In this document: in pieces, positions 8,273 to 16,777 of the stretch | Position numbering within the stretch: the first letter of the stretch is position 1 | Layout of the letters: every line of letters begins with the position of its first letter | From: Actinomycetes bacterium | Lineage (GTDB): Bacteria > Actinomycetota > Actinomycetes > Actinomycetales > Microbacteriaceae | Assembly: GCA_023428065.1 (NCBI GenBank) | Contig: JAEYZI010000034.1 | Span: 10,086 to 74,085 of the forward strand | Direction of reading: 5' to 3' | Length of the DNA stretch: 64,000 nucleotides | Position numbers and translations under genes: made by a program | The notes under the pieces: model-generated | Told to the model about the DNA's origin: nothing | What the model saw: only the letters and a program-made list of their open reading frames with translations | Databases searched by the model: none

Positions 8273-9130
8273 TCACATGCTGTCCTTCGGCTGGGGCCAG
8301 ATGGTCTTCGCCGCGCCCCACAGCGAACCGATGTTGATCCAGTCGGGGTATCTGGCGAGCATCTGCCGGTAGAAGTCGAGGGCGTCGGTCGAGGCCCGCT
8401 CGACCGCGGCGACGGATTCCAGGTATCCGATGGTGGCGTCGATGTCCGATGGCGAGTCTCCGAGGCGGGGGTCTTTGTGCGCGCTGACGACGTACCGCGG
8501 CTCGAGGGTCTTGAGTCGCGTCAGTGTCTCGATCCACGATGCTCTGCTGTGCGGAGTCGACTCCGCCAGGTAGGGGTAGGTGCGGTTGTAGACCACGTCG
8601 CCGCCGGCGATGAGGCCCGCATCCGGCACCCAGAGGACCGTGGAGTCCGGACCGTCGGTGTGGCCCGTCTCGATCACCCGGGCCTCGTGATCCTCGATGA
8701 GGATCGAGGCCGTCTCGAGCGCATCCGGGAACAGCACCGGGGGGATCTGGCCGGGAAAGAGCTTCTGCCAGAAACCCTCGTAGAGCGGGGGGCCGGCCTG
8801 CTCCGCGAGTTGCGCGATCGTCCCCGGAGTGGCCAGAAATCGAGCACCCGGGAACGCCGACCGCAACTGACCGACGCCGAAAGCATGGTCTCCGTGACCG
8901 TGGGTGAGATACACCGCCGCGAGGTTCTTGCCGCGATGACGGATCCAGTCGATCAGGCGCTGGTTCTGCTCGATCGTGGCGAACGTGTCCACGAGCACCG
9001 CATCCACGTCGCCCTCGATGAGGACGGCCGCGTTCGCCACCCAACGCTGGCCTTCGTGACCGTCTGGCAGGTCCCGGACCAGGCCCTCGCGGCGCTCGGT
9101 CATCACCGCGTAGCGAAGCATGCTCGGCAT
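8273..9130 (-). CDS. Metallo-beta-lactamase-fold hydrolase
   Basis: Zinc-hydrolase fold of 285 residues with the metal motif THGHGDHAF near residue 77, a later His in ETGHTDG, Asp in AGGDVVY and His in SAHKDP, so the di-metal site looks complete. The substrate cannot be told: the family includes lactonases, glyoxalase II, sulfatases and quorum-quenching enzymes. The start has AGGGAGG seven bases before the ATG. The chloroperoxidase-like gene upstream on the same strand has an almost identical ribosome-binding leader, and only 75 bases separate the two, so they probably form an operon. No signal peptide is seen, so it should be cytosolic. Confidence 0.85.
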   Translation of the reverse strand: MPSMLRYAVMTERREGLVRDLPDGHEGQRWVANAAVLIEGDVDAVLVDTFATIEQNQRLIDWIRHRGKNLAAVYLTHGHGDHAFGVGQLRSAFPGARFLATPGTIAQLAEQAGPPLYEGFWQKLFPGQIPPVLFPDALETASILIEDHEARVIETGHTDGPDSTVLWVPDAGLIAGGDVVYNRTYPYLAESTPHSRASWIETLTRLKTLEPRYVVSAHKDPRLGDSPSDIDATIGYLESVAAVERASTDALDFYRQMLARYPDWINIGSLWGAAKTIWPQPKDSM

Positions 9131-9205
9131 GTCGGCCTCCCTCTGATCCGGCTGGATCGGAGTCGTCGGTGTCGGAGGGCGGGTCGCGTCCGCTCTCGGA
9201 TGTGC

Positions 9206-10042
9206 CTACCCGCGGATGAAGTCCAGGAGATCGGGGTTGAGGATGTCGGCGTGCGTCGTGAGCATGCCGTGCGGGTACCCCTCATAGATCTTGAGGGTGG
9301 AGTTGCTGAGGAGCTCGTGCTGCTTGAGCGCCGCGTCCTGATACGGCACGACCTGGTCGTCGTCGCCCTGGGCGACGAGGACGGGGACGGAGATGGCTCT
9401 CAGATCCTCGGTCTGGTCGGTCTCGGAGAACGCCTTGATGCCTTCGTAGTGCGCAAGCGCGCTGCCCATCATGCCCTGGCGACACCAGTTGGCGACGATG
9501 GGTTCCGAAACGGTGGCGCCTGGCCGGTTGAACCCGTAGAACGGTCCGGAGGCCACGGCCTGGTAGAACTCGGCGCGGTTGGCCGCCAGCGAGCTGCGGA
9601 AATCGTCGAAGACCGAGATCGGGGTTCCCTCGGGGTTCGTCTCCGTCCGCACCATGAGAGGAGGGATGGCGGCGACGAGGATGGCCTTCGCGACGCGGTC
9701 CTGGGGTTGACCGTACCGGGCGACGTAGCGAGCCACCTGCCCGCCGCCGGTGGAGTGGCCGATGTGGATCGCGTCACGCAGGTCGAGGTGCTCGACGACC
9801 GCGTCGACGTCGCTCGCATAGTGGTCCATGTCATGACCGGTGCCGATCTGCGAAGACCGGCCGTGGCCACGGCGATCGTTGGCGACCACTCGGTAGCCCG
9901 CCTCGAGGAAGAAGAGCATCTGTGCGTCCCAGTCGTCTGAGGACAGGGGCCAGCCGTGGTGGAACACGATGGGCTGAGCGTCCCGGGGGCCCCAGTCCTT
10001 GAAGTAGATCTCCGCGCCGTCTTCCGTGGTCACGTAACGCAT
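9206..10042 (-). CDS. Alpha/beta hydrolase, non-haem chloroperoxidase type
   Basis: A 278-residue alpha/beta hydrolase of the cofactor-free chloroperoxidase/esterase group. Visible features are the oxyanion segment HHGWPLSSDDW, the RRGHGRS motif, nucleophile Ser97 in GHSTGGG, acid Asp in QGDDDQVVP and catalytic His in GYPHGM. Length and motifs match the usual 273-278 residues. In vivo such enzymes are mostly esterases, and haloperoxidation is a side activity (family knowledge). The start at 10042 has AGGGAGG upstream. Sequence beyond it is open but not family-like. It probably forms an operon with the metallo-beta-lactamase-fold gene and is divergent from the AEC carrier gene. Confidence 0.9.
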   Translation of the reverse strand: MRYVTTEDGAEIYFKDWGPRDAQPIVFHHGWPLSSDDWDAQMLFFLEAGYRVVANDRRGHGRSSQIGTGHDMDHYASDVDAVVEHLDLRDAIHIGHSTGGGQVARYVARYGQPQDRVAKAILVAAIPPLMVRTETNPEGTPISVFDDFRSSLAANRAEFYQAVASGPFYGFNRPGATVSEPIVANWCRQGMMGSALAHYEGIKAFSETDQTEDLRAISVPVLVAQGDDDQVVPYQDAALKQHELLSNSTLKIYEGYPHGMLTTHADILNPDLLDFIRG

Positions 10043-10160
10043 GGTCGGCCTCCCTTTCCGAGTCGAGACCCCTCCGGAGCGATCGACCGGGGGGCAGTGC
10101 CCCGAGAGTCGCAGTCCGGCGGGTGGATCTCCTGAGTTGAATGACTCCGGACGTGTCGGG

Positions 10161-10201
10161 AGCGACTCGACTTCGATCCTCGTCGCGCACATCGAGTCGC
10201 T
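10161..10201. promoter_or_regulatory. Inverted repeat in the hydrolase/AEC intergenic region
   Basis: AGCGACTCGA (10161-10170) and TCGAGTCGCT (10192-10201) form a perfect ten-base inverted repeat with a 21-base spacer. It lies in the 296-base gap 10043-10338 between divergent genes, where I find no protein gene that I can support. It could be an operator for either side. Confidence 0.4.
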
Positions 10202-10338
10202 TGACCCATGCGGCGGCGTCCTCGGTCGCCCAGAGTCGAGGCACCAGGTTCTCGACGCGAAGGGAACGACCATGCCGCAGATCGTGCCGGAGCGGTTCGG
10301 TTCGGACACGCTCGCCCTCATCCGCGACTGAGCGCGCG

Positions 10339-11274
10339 GTGAACATCGCTGAAGGGCTGTTGCCGGCCTTCTTCGCGCTCGGCGTCGGCTTTGCGGCCGG
10401 CAAGGCGCACCTCGTCGACAACACGCGCATCGGTGCGCTCAACACGATCGTGATGACGATCGCGCTCCCGATAGCGCTGTTCGCCATCCTCGCCGGCGCC
10501 GACCGCGATGACGTGATCTCCCACCTCGCCGTGGCGGGCGCCGTCGCGGCCGTCATGGCGGTCGTCTTCGCCTCGGTCTACCTCCTCCATCGGCGCGCTC
10601 AGGTCTTCGCCGCGTCCGCGGCCGTTCCGGCTCTGACGGTCGCGTTCCCGAACACCGCCGCCATCGGGTTTCCGCTCGCGGATGCCACGCTCGGCCCGAC
10701 GGGCGCACTTGCGGTCGCCGTTTCGCTCGCCGTCGGCGGCCTCACCATCTCTCCGGTCACCATCGCGATTCTCGAGGGCAGCAGCCGCCCTCGCCCCACG
10801 ACGCATGTGGTTCGCGCGCGCCTGAAGACGTTCGGAAAAGCGCTGCTGACCCCCGTGGTGATCGCTCCATTCCTCGGCGTGATGTGGAGTCTGGCCGGCA
10901 TCCCCTTCCCGGAGCTCGCCGTGAAGACCCTCGGGGAGGTCGGGGGGATCACGTCAGGGCTCGCGCTCATCGTCACCGGCCTGGTCCTGTCAGCGCAGCC
11001 GCTCGGGCTGACGTGGAGTGCGGCGATCGACTCCGTCATCGCCAACATCGGCCGCCCGCTGCTCGCCGTCGGGTTCGTGCTGCTCGTGGGAATGACGGGC
11101 GACATGGCGAAGGAGACCGTGCTGCTCCTCGCAGTGCCCAGTGGGTTCTTCGGTGTGCTGCTGGGGCTCGCTCACGGAGCCGACCCCGCTTCGGCCGGCC
11201 GGACGCTCTTCTATTCGACGTTGCTGTCGCTCGTCACCGTGCCCGCGACGATCGCCATCCTTCCGCTGCTGTAG
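10339..11274 (+). CDS. AEC-family membrane transporter
   Basis: Integral membrane protein of 311 residues with about ten hydrophobic segments, beginning NIAEGLLPAFFALGVGFAAG. It belongs to the auxin efflux carrier family, which includes bacterial malate and malonate permeases. The conserved VAFPNTAAIGFPL and VGGLTISPVTIAIL segments lie in the two halves. GTG at 10339 is chosen because the first membrane helix begins a few residues later; the open frame upstream is arginine-rich and not family-like. It probably carries a small organic acid. An oxalate decarboxylase gene 0.7 kb downstream makes a dicarboxylate attractive, but this is inference. The DUF1275 gene follows after 18 bases, so the two are likely co-transcribed. 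Confidence 0.85.
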   Translation: MNIAEGLLPAFFALGVGFAAGKAHLVDNTRIGALNTIVMTIALPIALFAILAGADRDDVISHLAVAGAVAAVMAVVFASVYLLHRRAQVFAASAAVPALTVAFPNTAAIGFPLADATLGPTGALAVAVSLAVGGLTISPVTIAILEGSSRPRPTTHVVRARLKTFGKALLTPVVIAPFLGVMWSLAGIPFPELAVKTLGEVGGITSGLALIVTGLVLSAQPLGLTWSAAIDSVIANIGRPLLAVGFVLLVGMTGDMAKETVLLLAVPSGFFGVLLGLAHGADPASAGRTLFYSTLLSLVTVPATIAILPLL

Positions 11275-11292
11275 CCACTTGGAGGCCCCAAA

Positions 11293-12000
11293 ATGCCGAC
11301 GACCTTTCCCGTCATGGAGCGGGCGACGACCGCCCTGTCCCTCGCCGGTGTCAGCGGACTGTTGAACGCGTGGACGTTCGGCAACGCCGGCTCGTTCGCA
11401 ACCGTCCAATCCGGCAACCTCATCGTGCTCGGGTACTCCTTCGCGGAAGGGGACTGGTCACGGTTGCTGGGAGTCGCCCTGTCCATCGTCGCCTTCACGC
11501 TGGGAGCGTGCCTGTGCGCCATCGCCATCGGGCTCTTCCAGCGCGCGAGGAGGAGTTACTCGGCATGGGTGCTGGCTGCCGAGATCCTGCTGCTGCTGGC
11601 CGCGGCTGGAGTGTTTCTCCTGTGGGGCGGGTCGGCGATGGTCGTGGCGATGCTGATCAGCTTCGTCGCAGGTGCGCAGGGAAACGCGTTCCACCGCGAG
11701 ACGGGGATGCTGTACGGCAACGTCGCGGTGACCTTCGTCCTCCAGTCGGTGGGAAGTCTTCTGGGGCGCGCGCTGATCTCCCGCGTCGCTCCCGACGGGG
11801 AGCATCACCTTCGACCCGCGGCGGCGTACCTGCTGGTGCTGGCCGGCTTCTCAGCGGGCGGCGCCATCGGCTTCCTCCTGTCCCTCATCGGTCCCGCGGT
11901 CGCCCTCTTCGCCGCGTGCGCGCTCCTCGCGGCATTGGCCGTGGCAGACGTTCTGGCCCGGGGGGCTGTCGACCCGGGCCAGAACAATCCGACCCCCTAG
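11293..12000 (+). CDS. DUF1275 (YoaK-like) membrane protein
   Basis: A 235-residue membrane protein with about six hydrophobic segments. The opening TTALSLAGVSGLLNAWTFGN and the later SGNLIVLGY and FVAGAQGNAFHRE match the DUF1275/YoaK family, whose role is unknown. The start has GGAGG (11281-11285) eight bases before the ATG. It follows the AEC carrier gene closely and is probably in the same transcript. A strong hairpin is embedded in the last 17 codons. The gene faces the oxalate decarboxylase gene, with nine bases between the two stop codons. Confidence 0.85.
   Translation: MPTTFPVMERATTALSLAGVSGLLNAWTFGNAGSFATVQSGNLIVLGYSFAEGDWSRLLGVALSIVAFTLGACLCAIAIGLFQRARRSYSAWVLAAEILLLLAAAGVFLLWGGSAMVVAMLISFVAGAQGNAFHRETGMLYGNVAVTFVLQSVGSLLGRALISRVAPDGEHHLRPAAAYLLVLAGFSAGGAIGFLLSLIGPAVALFAACALLAALAVADVLARGAVDPGQNNPTP
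11950..11985. terminator. Hairpin terminator inside the 3' end of the DUF1275 gene
   Basis: Perfect 13-base arms GTTCTGGCCCGGG (11950-11962) and CCCGGGCCAGAAC (11973-11985) with a ten-base loop. It lies 15 bases before the stop codon and between two convergent genes, so it may end transcription from both sides. There is no T-run, which is common for actinobacterial hairpin terminators. Confidence 0.55.
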
Positions 12001-12009
12001 TCGGCCCCT

Positions 12010-13236
12010 CTATGCCGTGCGCAGCGGGACGATCCCCTGCGTGGAGCGGGGGAAGGTCGCGAGCACGTCTTGCGGGATGTTCAGGTGCGCGGACACCAGC
12101 TGGGGAGGCAGATGCGCGAGCCAGTTCGCGAGCGAGACCTCTTCGTACCTCGGCGCCCGGAAGGTCTCGATGTAGATGAGGACGTCGTCGCCGGTGTTCT
12201 CGATGTAGTGGCCGAAGTTGCGACCGACGACGCCCACGTCGCCCGCCTTGAAGTCCATCGTGTTCGCGTGCGGTCCGGTGTTGAACACCGTCATGCGGGC
12301 GGAACCCTGGAGGTAGTACTGCCACTCGTCCGCGTTCGGGTGCCAGTGCAGCTCCCGCATCGAGCCGGGCTCGATCGTCGTGAGGGCGGCCGCCACCGTC
12401 GTCGACGCCGGGAAGTTGGTGCTGTCCGCGATCTGGATCTTGCCGCCGCTGTTCTGATGGACCGGCTCCGTCTGCGACAGCCGGAAGATCACCGGCTGGT
12501 CGTCGCCCCACTGCACGCGAGCCGCGAGCTGATCGCTCTCGAGGTCGCCGGGCACGTCACCGGGGAAGATCCAGAGGTTGTGGAGCGGGATGTCCTTGAA
12601 CACGTCCTGCGCGACGCCGAAGTTCTTCGCGAGGACATCGGGCGGGGTATGGGCGAACCAGTCCGTCAGGAGAAGCGTGTTCGACTCGGATTGCTCGCCA
12701 TCGTCGAATGCCAGGACGAACTCCGCTCCGTCTGGGCCGAGCCCCTGGAGCGAGTGCGGAAGTCCCGCGGGGAAGAACCAGAGGTCGCCCGCGAAGACGT
12801 CCTCGACCGACGGCAGCCCCGCGCGGCTGAGGGTCGTGATGCGGCATGACCCTTGCGTCATCAGGGCCCACTCGGCCGTCTGGTGCCAGTGCAACTCACG
12901 GATGCCGCCCGGCTCGAGGTACATGTTGACCCCGGCGATCTCGGTCGAGATCGCGAAGTCCTGCTGCGTCAGCTCCCGCGCCCACCCGCCCCTCTGCACG
13001 CGCCGGGGGGAGATGTTGAACGAGGACCAGAAGAACGGCTGTGTGGAGATGTCGGTGCCCGGCGCGCGCAACGCGTTCGGGAACTGCTCCGCGAGGACCG
13101 GGTTCTGCGGGCCTCTCATGGTGAGACTGGCGGGGTCGCCTTCGGCCGTCTGGAGCCCCTCCGGCGGGAGGTCGGGGCTGCCGAGCGTCGGCGTCTCGTG
13201 GTGCGGGGTGCGTACAGCTTGCTTCTGGTCTGACAT
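12010..13236 (-). CDS. oxdC: Oxalate decarboxylase (bicupin)
   Basis: Mn-dependent bicupin of 408 residues that splits oxalate to formate and CO2, consuming a proton. Both cupins keep the metal ligands: His116, His118, Glu122 in HWHQTAEW and a later His in PAGLPHSL; His297, His299, Glu304 in HWHPNADEW and a later His in RNFGHYI. The active-site lid, SENST in Bacillus subtilis OxdC, is SESNT at residues 183-187. It keeps the Glu needed for decarboxylase over oxidase activity (family knowledge). The next residues, LLLTDWFAHTP, also match OxdC. The start has AAGGAGA before the ATG. There is no signal peptide, so it should be cytosolic. A carrier gene of the AEC family lies nearby. Confidence 0.93.
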   Translation of the reverse strand: MSDQKQAVRTPHHETPTLGSPDLPPEGLQTAEGDPASLTMRGPQNPVLAEQFPNALRAPGTDISTQPFFWSSFNISPRRVQRGGWARELTQQDFAISTEIAGVNMYLEPGGIRELHWHQTAEWALMTQGSCRITTLSRAGLPSVEDVFAGDLWFFPAGLPHSLQGLGPDGAEFVLAFDDGEQSESNTLLLTDWFAHTPPDVLAKNFGVAQDVFKDIPLHNLWIFPGDVPGDLESDQLAARVQWGDDQPVIFRLSQTEPVHQNSGGKIQIADSTNFPASTTVAAALTTIEPGSMRELHWHPNADEWQYYLQGSARMTVFNTGPHANTMDFKAGDVGVVGRNFGHYIENTGDDVLIYIETFRAPRYEEVSLANWLAHLPPQLVSAHLNIPQDVLATFPRSTQGIVPLRTA

Positions 13237-13423
13237 GGCGTCGTCTCCTTGTCCGTGACGCCGCGATGAGCGGCTGCATCAGGCCACCACCCGGGCGGGA
13301 AGCGACGCAATGAGGAGAACGACTCGATTCGGTTGCCGCGGCGTCGAGGTTTCGCGGCGGATGGGGAGCCCTCCCCGCGTGGCCCGGCGCCCCGGCGATG
13401 CGCGACACGGCAGACTCGTGCCC

Positions 13424-14590
13424 ATGTCCGATTCGCAGCAGCCGGGCGACGCCGGCGACGACCAGATCCCGCCGATTCCGCCCGCGCCGTCCGCCGACGT
13501 GCCGTCCGTCCCGCCCGTCCCGCCCGCGACGTCTGCCGGCGTGCCGCCCGTGAACCCCTACGCGCCGCCCGCGACGACCGTGCCGAGCTCGGTATCCGCG
13601 GCACCCGTGCCCCCCGTGGTCCTCGCGACGACCGCGGCACCCGCCGCGAACCCCTACGCCGCCGCGCCGGCGAACCCCTACGCCGCTCCCCGTATCGGCT
13701 CCGCGCCGCAGGGCGTCCCGGCTGCTCCCGCTTCCGCCGCTCCCACTCCGGGCGCTCCCGGCTACGGCGTGGCGCCCGCGTACGCGGCGCCGTCCGCGGC
13801 GCCGTCGCGCCTCAACGTCATGGGACTCGTCTCGCTCATCCTCGGCGGGGTCGCGTTCCTGTTCGGCATCTCGGTCGGCTGGATCCCCTACGTCGGGTTC
13901 TTCTTCGTGCTGCTCGCGCTCGTGGGCGTCGCCCTCGGCATCGCGGGACTCGTCGCCAAGAACATCGGCAAGGGCCTCGCGATCGCGGGCACCGCGGTCT
14001 CGGGCGTCGCGCTCCTGCTCACCTCGCTCATCAGCATCGGCATGCTGCTGTTCGTCACGTCCTTCTCCAACACGATCGACGACTTCGGGTCGGACGACCC
14101 GATCATCGTCGACCCGGATGGCGGCGGATCCAGCGGAGGGGACGACCCGAACGCGCACGGCGGCATCGACAACCCGGCCGCGATCGGAGAAGCCGTGATC
14201 TTCGCCGACTACGCGGGCACCGAGGAGTGGCAGATCGTCGTCGGCACGCCGAACCTCGACGCGAACGCGGAGGTGCTCGCGGCGGCGGACTTCAACGCCG
14301 AGCCGGAGCCGGGCAACCGGTACGTCATCGTCCCCATGACGGTGACCTATCTCGGGCCCACGAGCGACGTGCCCTACATGCTGCTGCCCGAGTTCGTCGA
14401 CGCGGGCGGGTCGGTCTACGACCTCAGCTACGCGATGTACCCGGGCTCGATCTACGAGGCCGATGAGCTCGCGACCGGTGAGTCGACCGAGCTCTCGCTC
14501 GTGTTCGAGGTCGCGATCGATCAGATCCCCGGTTCGCTCCTGCGGGTCAGCTCGATCTGGGGCGACGACCGCCACGTCGCGGTCGGCTGA
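13424..14590 (+). CDS. DUF4190/DUF4352-type membrane protein with proline-rich N-terminus
   Basis: A 388-residue protein in three parts. Residues 1-125 are low-complexity Pro/Ala/Val with repeats of NPYA. Residues 128-215 hold two to three membrane segments of DUF4190 type. After an acidic Gly/Asp linker comes an exported beta-sandwich domain resembling DUF4352 (residues 250-388). It is likely anchored in the membrane with the sandwich outside; the function is unknown. The ATG at 13424 is supported by a CAGACT -10-like hexamer seven bases upstream (leaderless). Longer in-frame extensions are arginine-rich and not credible. The gap 13237-13423 before it holds no other feature I can support. 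Confidence 0.8.
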   Translation: MSDSQQPGDAGDDQIPPIPPAPSADVPSVPPVPPATSAGVPPVNPYAPPATTVPSSVSAAPVPPVVLATTAAPAANPYAAAPANPYAAPRIGSAPQGVPAAPASAAPTPGAPGYGVAPAYAAPSAAPSRLNVMGLVSLILGGVAFLFGISVGWIPYVGFFFVLLALVGVALGIAGLVAKNIGKGLAIAGTAVSGVALLLTSLISIGMLLFVTSFSNTIDDFGSDDPIIVDPDGGGSSGGDDPNAHGGIDNPAAIGEAVIFADYAGTEEWQIVVGTPNLDANAEVLAAADFNAEPEPGNRYVIVPMTVTYLGPTSDVPYMLLPEFVDAGGSVYDLSYAMYPGSIYEADELATGESTELSLVFEVAIDQIPGSLLRVSSIWGDDRHVAVG

Positions 14591-14598
14591 CGCCGCGC

Positions 14599-14630
14599 GC
14601 GCGACGGTCCCCGCGCGGGGGCCGTCGCGC
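14599..14630. terminator. Bidirectional hairpin terminator
   Basis: Arms GCGCGACGGTCCCC (14599-14612) and GGGGGCCGTCGCGC (14617-14630) pair over 14 bases with one G-T wobble around a GCGC loop. The hairpin lies between two convergent stop codons and has no T-run. Confidence 0.7.
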
Positions 14631-14647
14631 GTCGGCGTGCCGCGGCC

Positions 14648-15289
14648 TCAGAGGTCGATCGACTGGCCCGGCTCGAGCACCGTGTAGGTGCCGCCGCCCT
14701 GCTCGGTGGCCCACTGCAGGCGGTCGTTGTGGAGCTTCTTGCCCGCGACCGAGAGGGTCATGTCGTGCACGGGGAACGCGCGCAGGGGCTTCACGGCGAG
14801 CACGAAGTCCATCGCCTCGCCGATCTTGAGCCAGGGGGCGCCGAGGGGGGCCGCGAGCAGGTCGACCTCGACGCCGGGCTCGGTGTACGAGTCGCCGGGG
14901 TAGTAGAACTCGTCGTCGACGAGCACGCCCACGTTGTCGATCACCGGGATCGAGGAGTGGATGACGTTGTGCTTCTCGCCGAAGAAGCGCAGGGTGAACG
15001 GGCCCACCTCGACCTCGTCGCCCGCGCGCACGACCTCGACGTCGATGCCGGATGCGGCTGCGGCATCCGCGACGCCCTGCGGGCCGAGCACGCGCGCGTC
15101 CGGATTCGCCTCGACGAGCTCCTTCACGCGGTCGGCGGAGAGGTGGTCGGCGTGCTCGTGCGTGATCACGATGCCGACGACGCCCGAGGTGTCGGGGAGC
15201 GTCGCGAGGAAGGAGCCGGGGTCGATTACGAGCCGGTCCGTGCCCTTGCTGACGACCATGGCCGCGTGCTCGTACTTCGTGACGTTCAT
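14648..15289 (-). CDS. Metallo-beta-lactamase-fold hydrolase (UPF0173-like)
   Basis: Small 213-residue metal hydrolase of the ascorbate-6-phosphate-lactonase/UPF0173 group. It opens MNVTKYEHAAMVV, binds metal with THEHADHL near residue 45, and has His in GEKHNVIH, Asp in YPGDSYTE and His in FPVHDM. The substrate is unknown. The start is supported by TAGAGT on the minus strand (15297-15302), seven bases before the ATG, indicating a leaderless mRNA. It is a single-gene unit, convergent with the DUF4190-type gene and divergent from the esterase operon. Confidence 0.85.
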   Translation of the reverse strand: MNVTKYEHAAMVVSKGTDRLVIDPGSFLATLPDTSGVVGIVITHEHADHLSADRVKELVEANPDARVLGPQGVADAAAASGIDVEVVRAGDEVEVGPFTLRFFGEKHNVIHSSIPVIDNVGVLVDDEFYYPGDSYTEPGVEVDLLAAPLGAPWLKIGEAMDFVLAVKPLRAFPVHDMTLSVAGKKLHNDRLQWATEQGGGTYTVLEPGQSIDL

Positions 15290-15347
15290 GATCCCGACTC
15301 TATTCCCGCGCCCTGGCTAAGGTGATGACGATCCGAGGAGGGATTGC

Positions 15348-16316
15348 ATGTTCGTCGACCTGCCCGAGGCCGAGCTGCGCGCCTACCGCAGCGCCCAGAC
15401 CGATCCCGCCGATTTCGACGCGTTCTGGGATGCGACGCTCGCCGAGGCCCGCGCCGCGGCGCCGGCCGGTGCGGTGCTCGAACCTGTGGATGCGGGCCTG
15501 CGGACGCTCGACGTCTACGACGTGACGTTCCCCGGGTTCGCGGGCCAGCCGATCCGCGCGTGGCTGCGCGTGCCGCGCGGCGCATCCGGCCCCCTCCCGA
15601 CCGTCGTGCAGTACCAGGGCTACGGCGGCGGTCGCGGGCTGCCGACCGAGAACCTGCTCTACGCGTCGGCGGGCTTCGCCCACCTGCACGTCGACACGCG
15701 CGGGCAGGGCTCGGGCTGGTCGGTCGGGGCGACGCCCGACTCGGGCGAGACGGGGCCGCAGATCCCGGGCGTCATGACACGGGGCATCGACAGTCGCGAG
15801 ACCTACTACTACCGGCGCCTGTTCACGGACGCCGTGCGCGCGGTCGACGCGGCCCGCACCCTCGACGTCGTCGACCCCGCGCGCATCGCCGTGGCGGGCG
15901 GCAGTCAGGGCGGGGGCATCACGCTCGCCGTGGCCGGGCTCGTCGAGGGTCTCGTCGCGGCGCTGCCCCAGGTGCCCTTCCTGTGCGACTTCCCGCGCGC
16001 GGTGACGATCCACGACACCGACCCGTACCACGAGCTCGTGCGCTACCTCGCGCAGCACCGCACGCGGGCGTCCGCGGTGCTCGAGACGCTCGCCTACTTC
16101 GACGGCGTGAACTTCGCTCGCCGCGCGACCGCGCCCGCGTGGTTCACGGTCGCGCTCATGGACGAGATCTGCAAGCCGTCGACGGTGTTCGGCGCGTTCA
16201 ACGCGTACGCGGGGCCGAAGCGCATCGAGGTTTTCCCCTTCAACGGGCACGAGGGCGGGGGCGCGCTGACGGAGGGCGAGCAGGTGCGGATCCTGCACGA
16301 GGTGTTCGGGGACTGA
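15348..16316 (+). CDS. Acetylxylan esterase / cephalosporin-C deacetylase family
   Basis: Carbohydrate esterase family 7 enzyme of 322 residues that removes acetyl groups from xylo-oligosaccharides and similar esters. The nucleophile lies in GGSQGGG near residue 185. The family markers RGQGS and YRRLFTDAVRAVD lie before it, and the catalytic His is near the C-terminus in FNGHEGGG. There is no signal peptide, so it acts on imported oligosaccharides. AGGAGG at 15336-15341 sets the start. The AraC gene starts right at its stop, implying one transcript. Confidence 0.9.
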   Translation: MFVDLPEAELRAYRSAQTDPADFDAFWDATLAEARAAAPAGAVLEPVDAGLRTLDVYDVTFPGFAGQPIRAWLRVPRGASGPLPTVVQYQGYGGGRGLPTENLLYASAGFAHLHVDTRGQGSGWSVGATPDSGETGPQIPGVMTRGIDSRETYYYRRLFTDAVRAVDAARTLDVVDPARIAVAGGSQGGGITLAVAGLVEGLVAALPQVPFLCDFPRAVTIHDTDPYHELVRYLAQHRTRASAVLETLAYFDGVNFARRATAPAWFTVALMDEICKPSTVFGAFNAYAGPKRIEVFPFNGHEGGGALTEGEQVRILHEVFGD

Positions 16317-16745
16317 GTGTCGCGCGACGCGGAGCAGGTCAACCGGCGGCTTCTGCGCGCGCGCGACGCCATGGATCGGCACTACGCCGAGCCGCTCGAT
16401 GTGCCGGCGCTCGCCCGGATCGCGATCATGTCGCCCGCGCACTTCAACCGCGAGTTCCGCCGCGTGTTCGGCGAGACGCCCCACCGCTACCTGCAGCGTC
16501 GACGCGTCGAGCGCGCGATGTTCCTGCTGCGCACGACGGATGCCCCGGTCACCGAGATCTGCCGCGCCGTCGGGTTCGAGAGCCTCGGCACCTTCGGGCG
16601 CACGTTCACCTCGATCGTCGGCTGTGCGCCGAGCGTCTACCGCTCGCGCACGCGCACGGATGCGCTGCCGCATTCCGGGGGGTTCGTCATGCGCTGGGGC
16701 AGACCGGGCACTTTCGGAGAAGCGCGGTCGTCGCCCGACTCCTAG
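16317..16745 (+). CDS. Short AraC-family transcriptional regulator
   Basis: A 142-residue protein made of little more than the AraC double helix-turn-helix: first motif DVPALARIAIMSPAHFNREF, second VTEICRAVGFESLGTFGRTF, then PSVYR. It lacks a sugar-binding N-terminal domain. It starts with GTG immediately after the esterase stop (zero gap) and is followed 32 bases later by a glyoxalase-fold gene. AraC proteins without ligand domains next to VOC proteins are common in actinobacteria and usually regulate that partner. Either neighbour could be the target. Confidence 0.9.
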   Translation: MSRDAEQVNRRLLRARDAMDRHYAEPLDVPALARIAIMSPAHFNREFRRVFGETPHRYLQRRRVERAMFLLRTTDAPVTEICRAVGFESLGTFGRTFTSIVGCAPSVYRSRTRTDALPHSGGFVMRWGRPGTFGEARSSPDS

Positions 16746-16777
16746 CGTGAGAGCGACCGACCACCACAGGAGGAACC

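Noticed and set aside
10141..10338. N-terminal extension of the AEC carrier, or a small gene in the gap before it
   Set aside because: The translation is Arg/Ser-rich without family likeness, and the first membrane helix begins just after the GTG at 10339.
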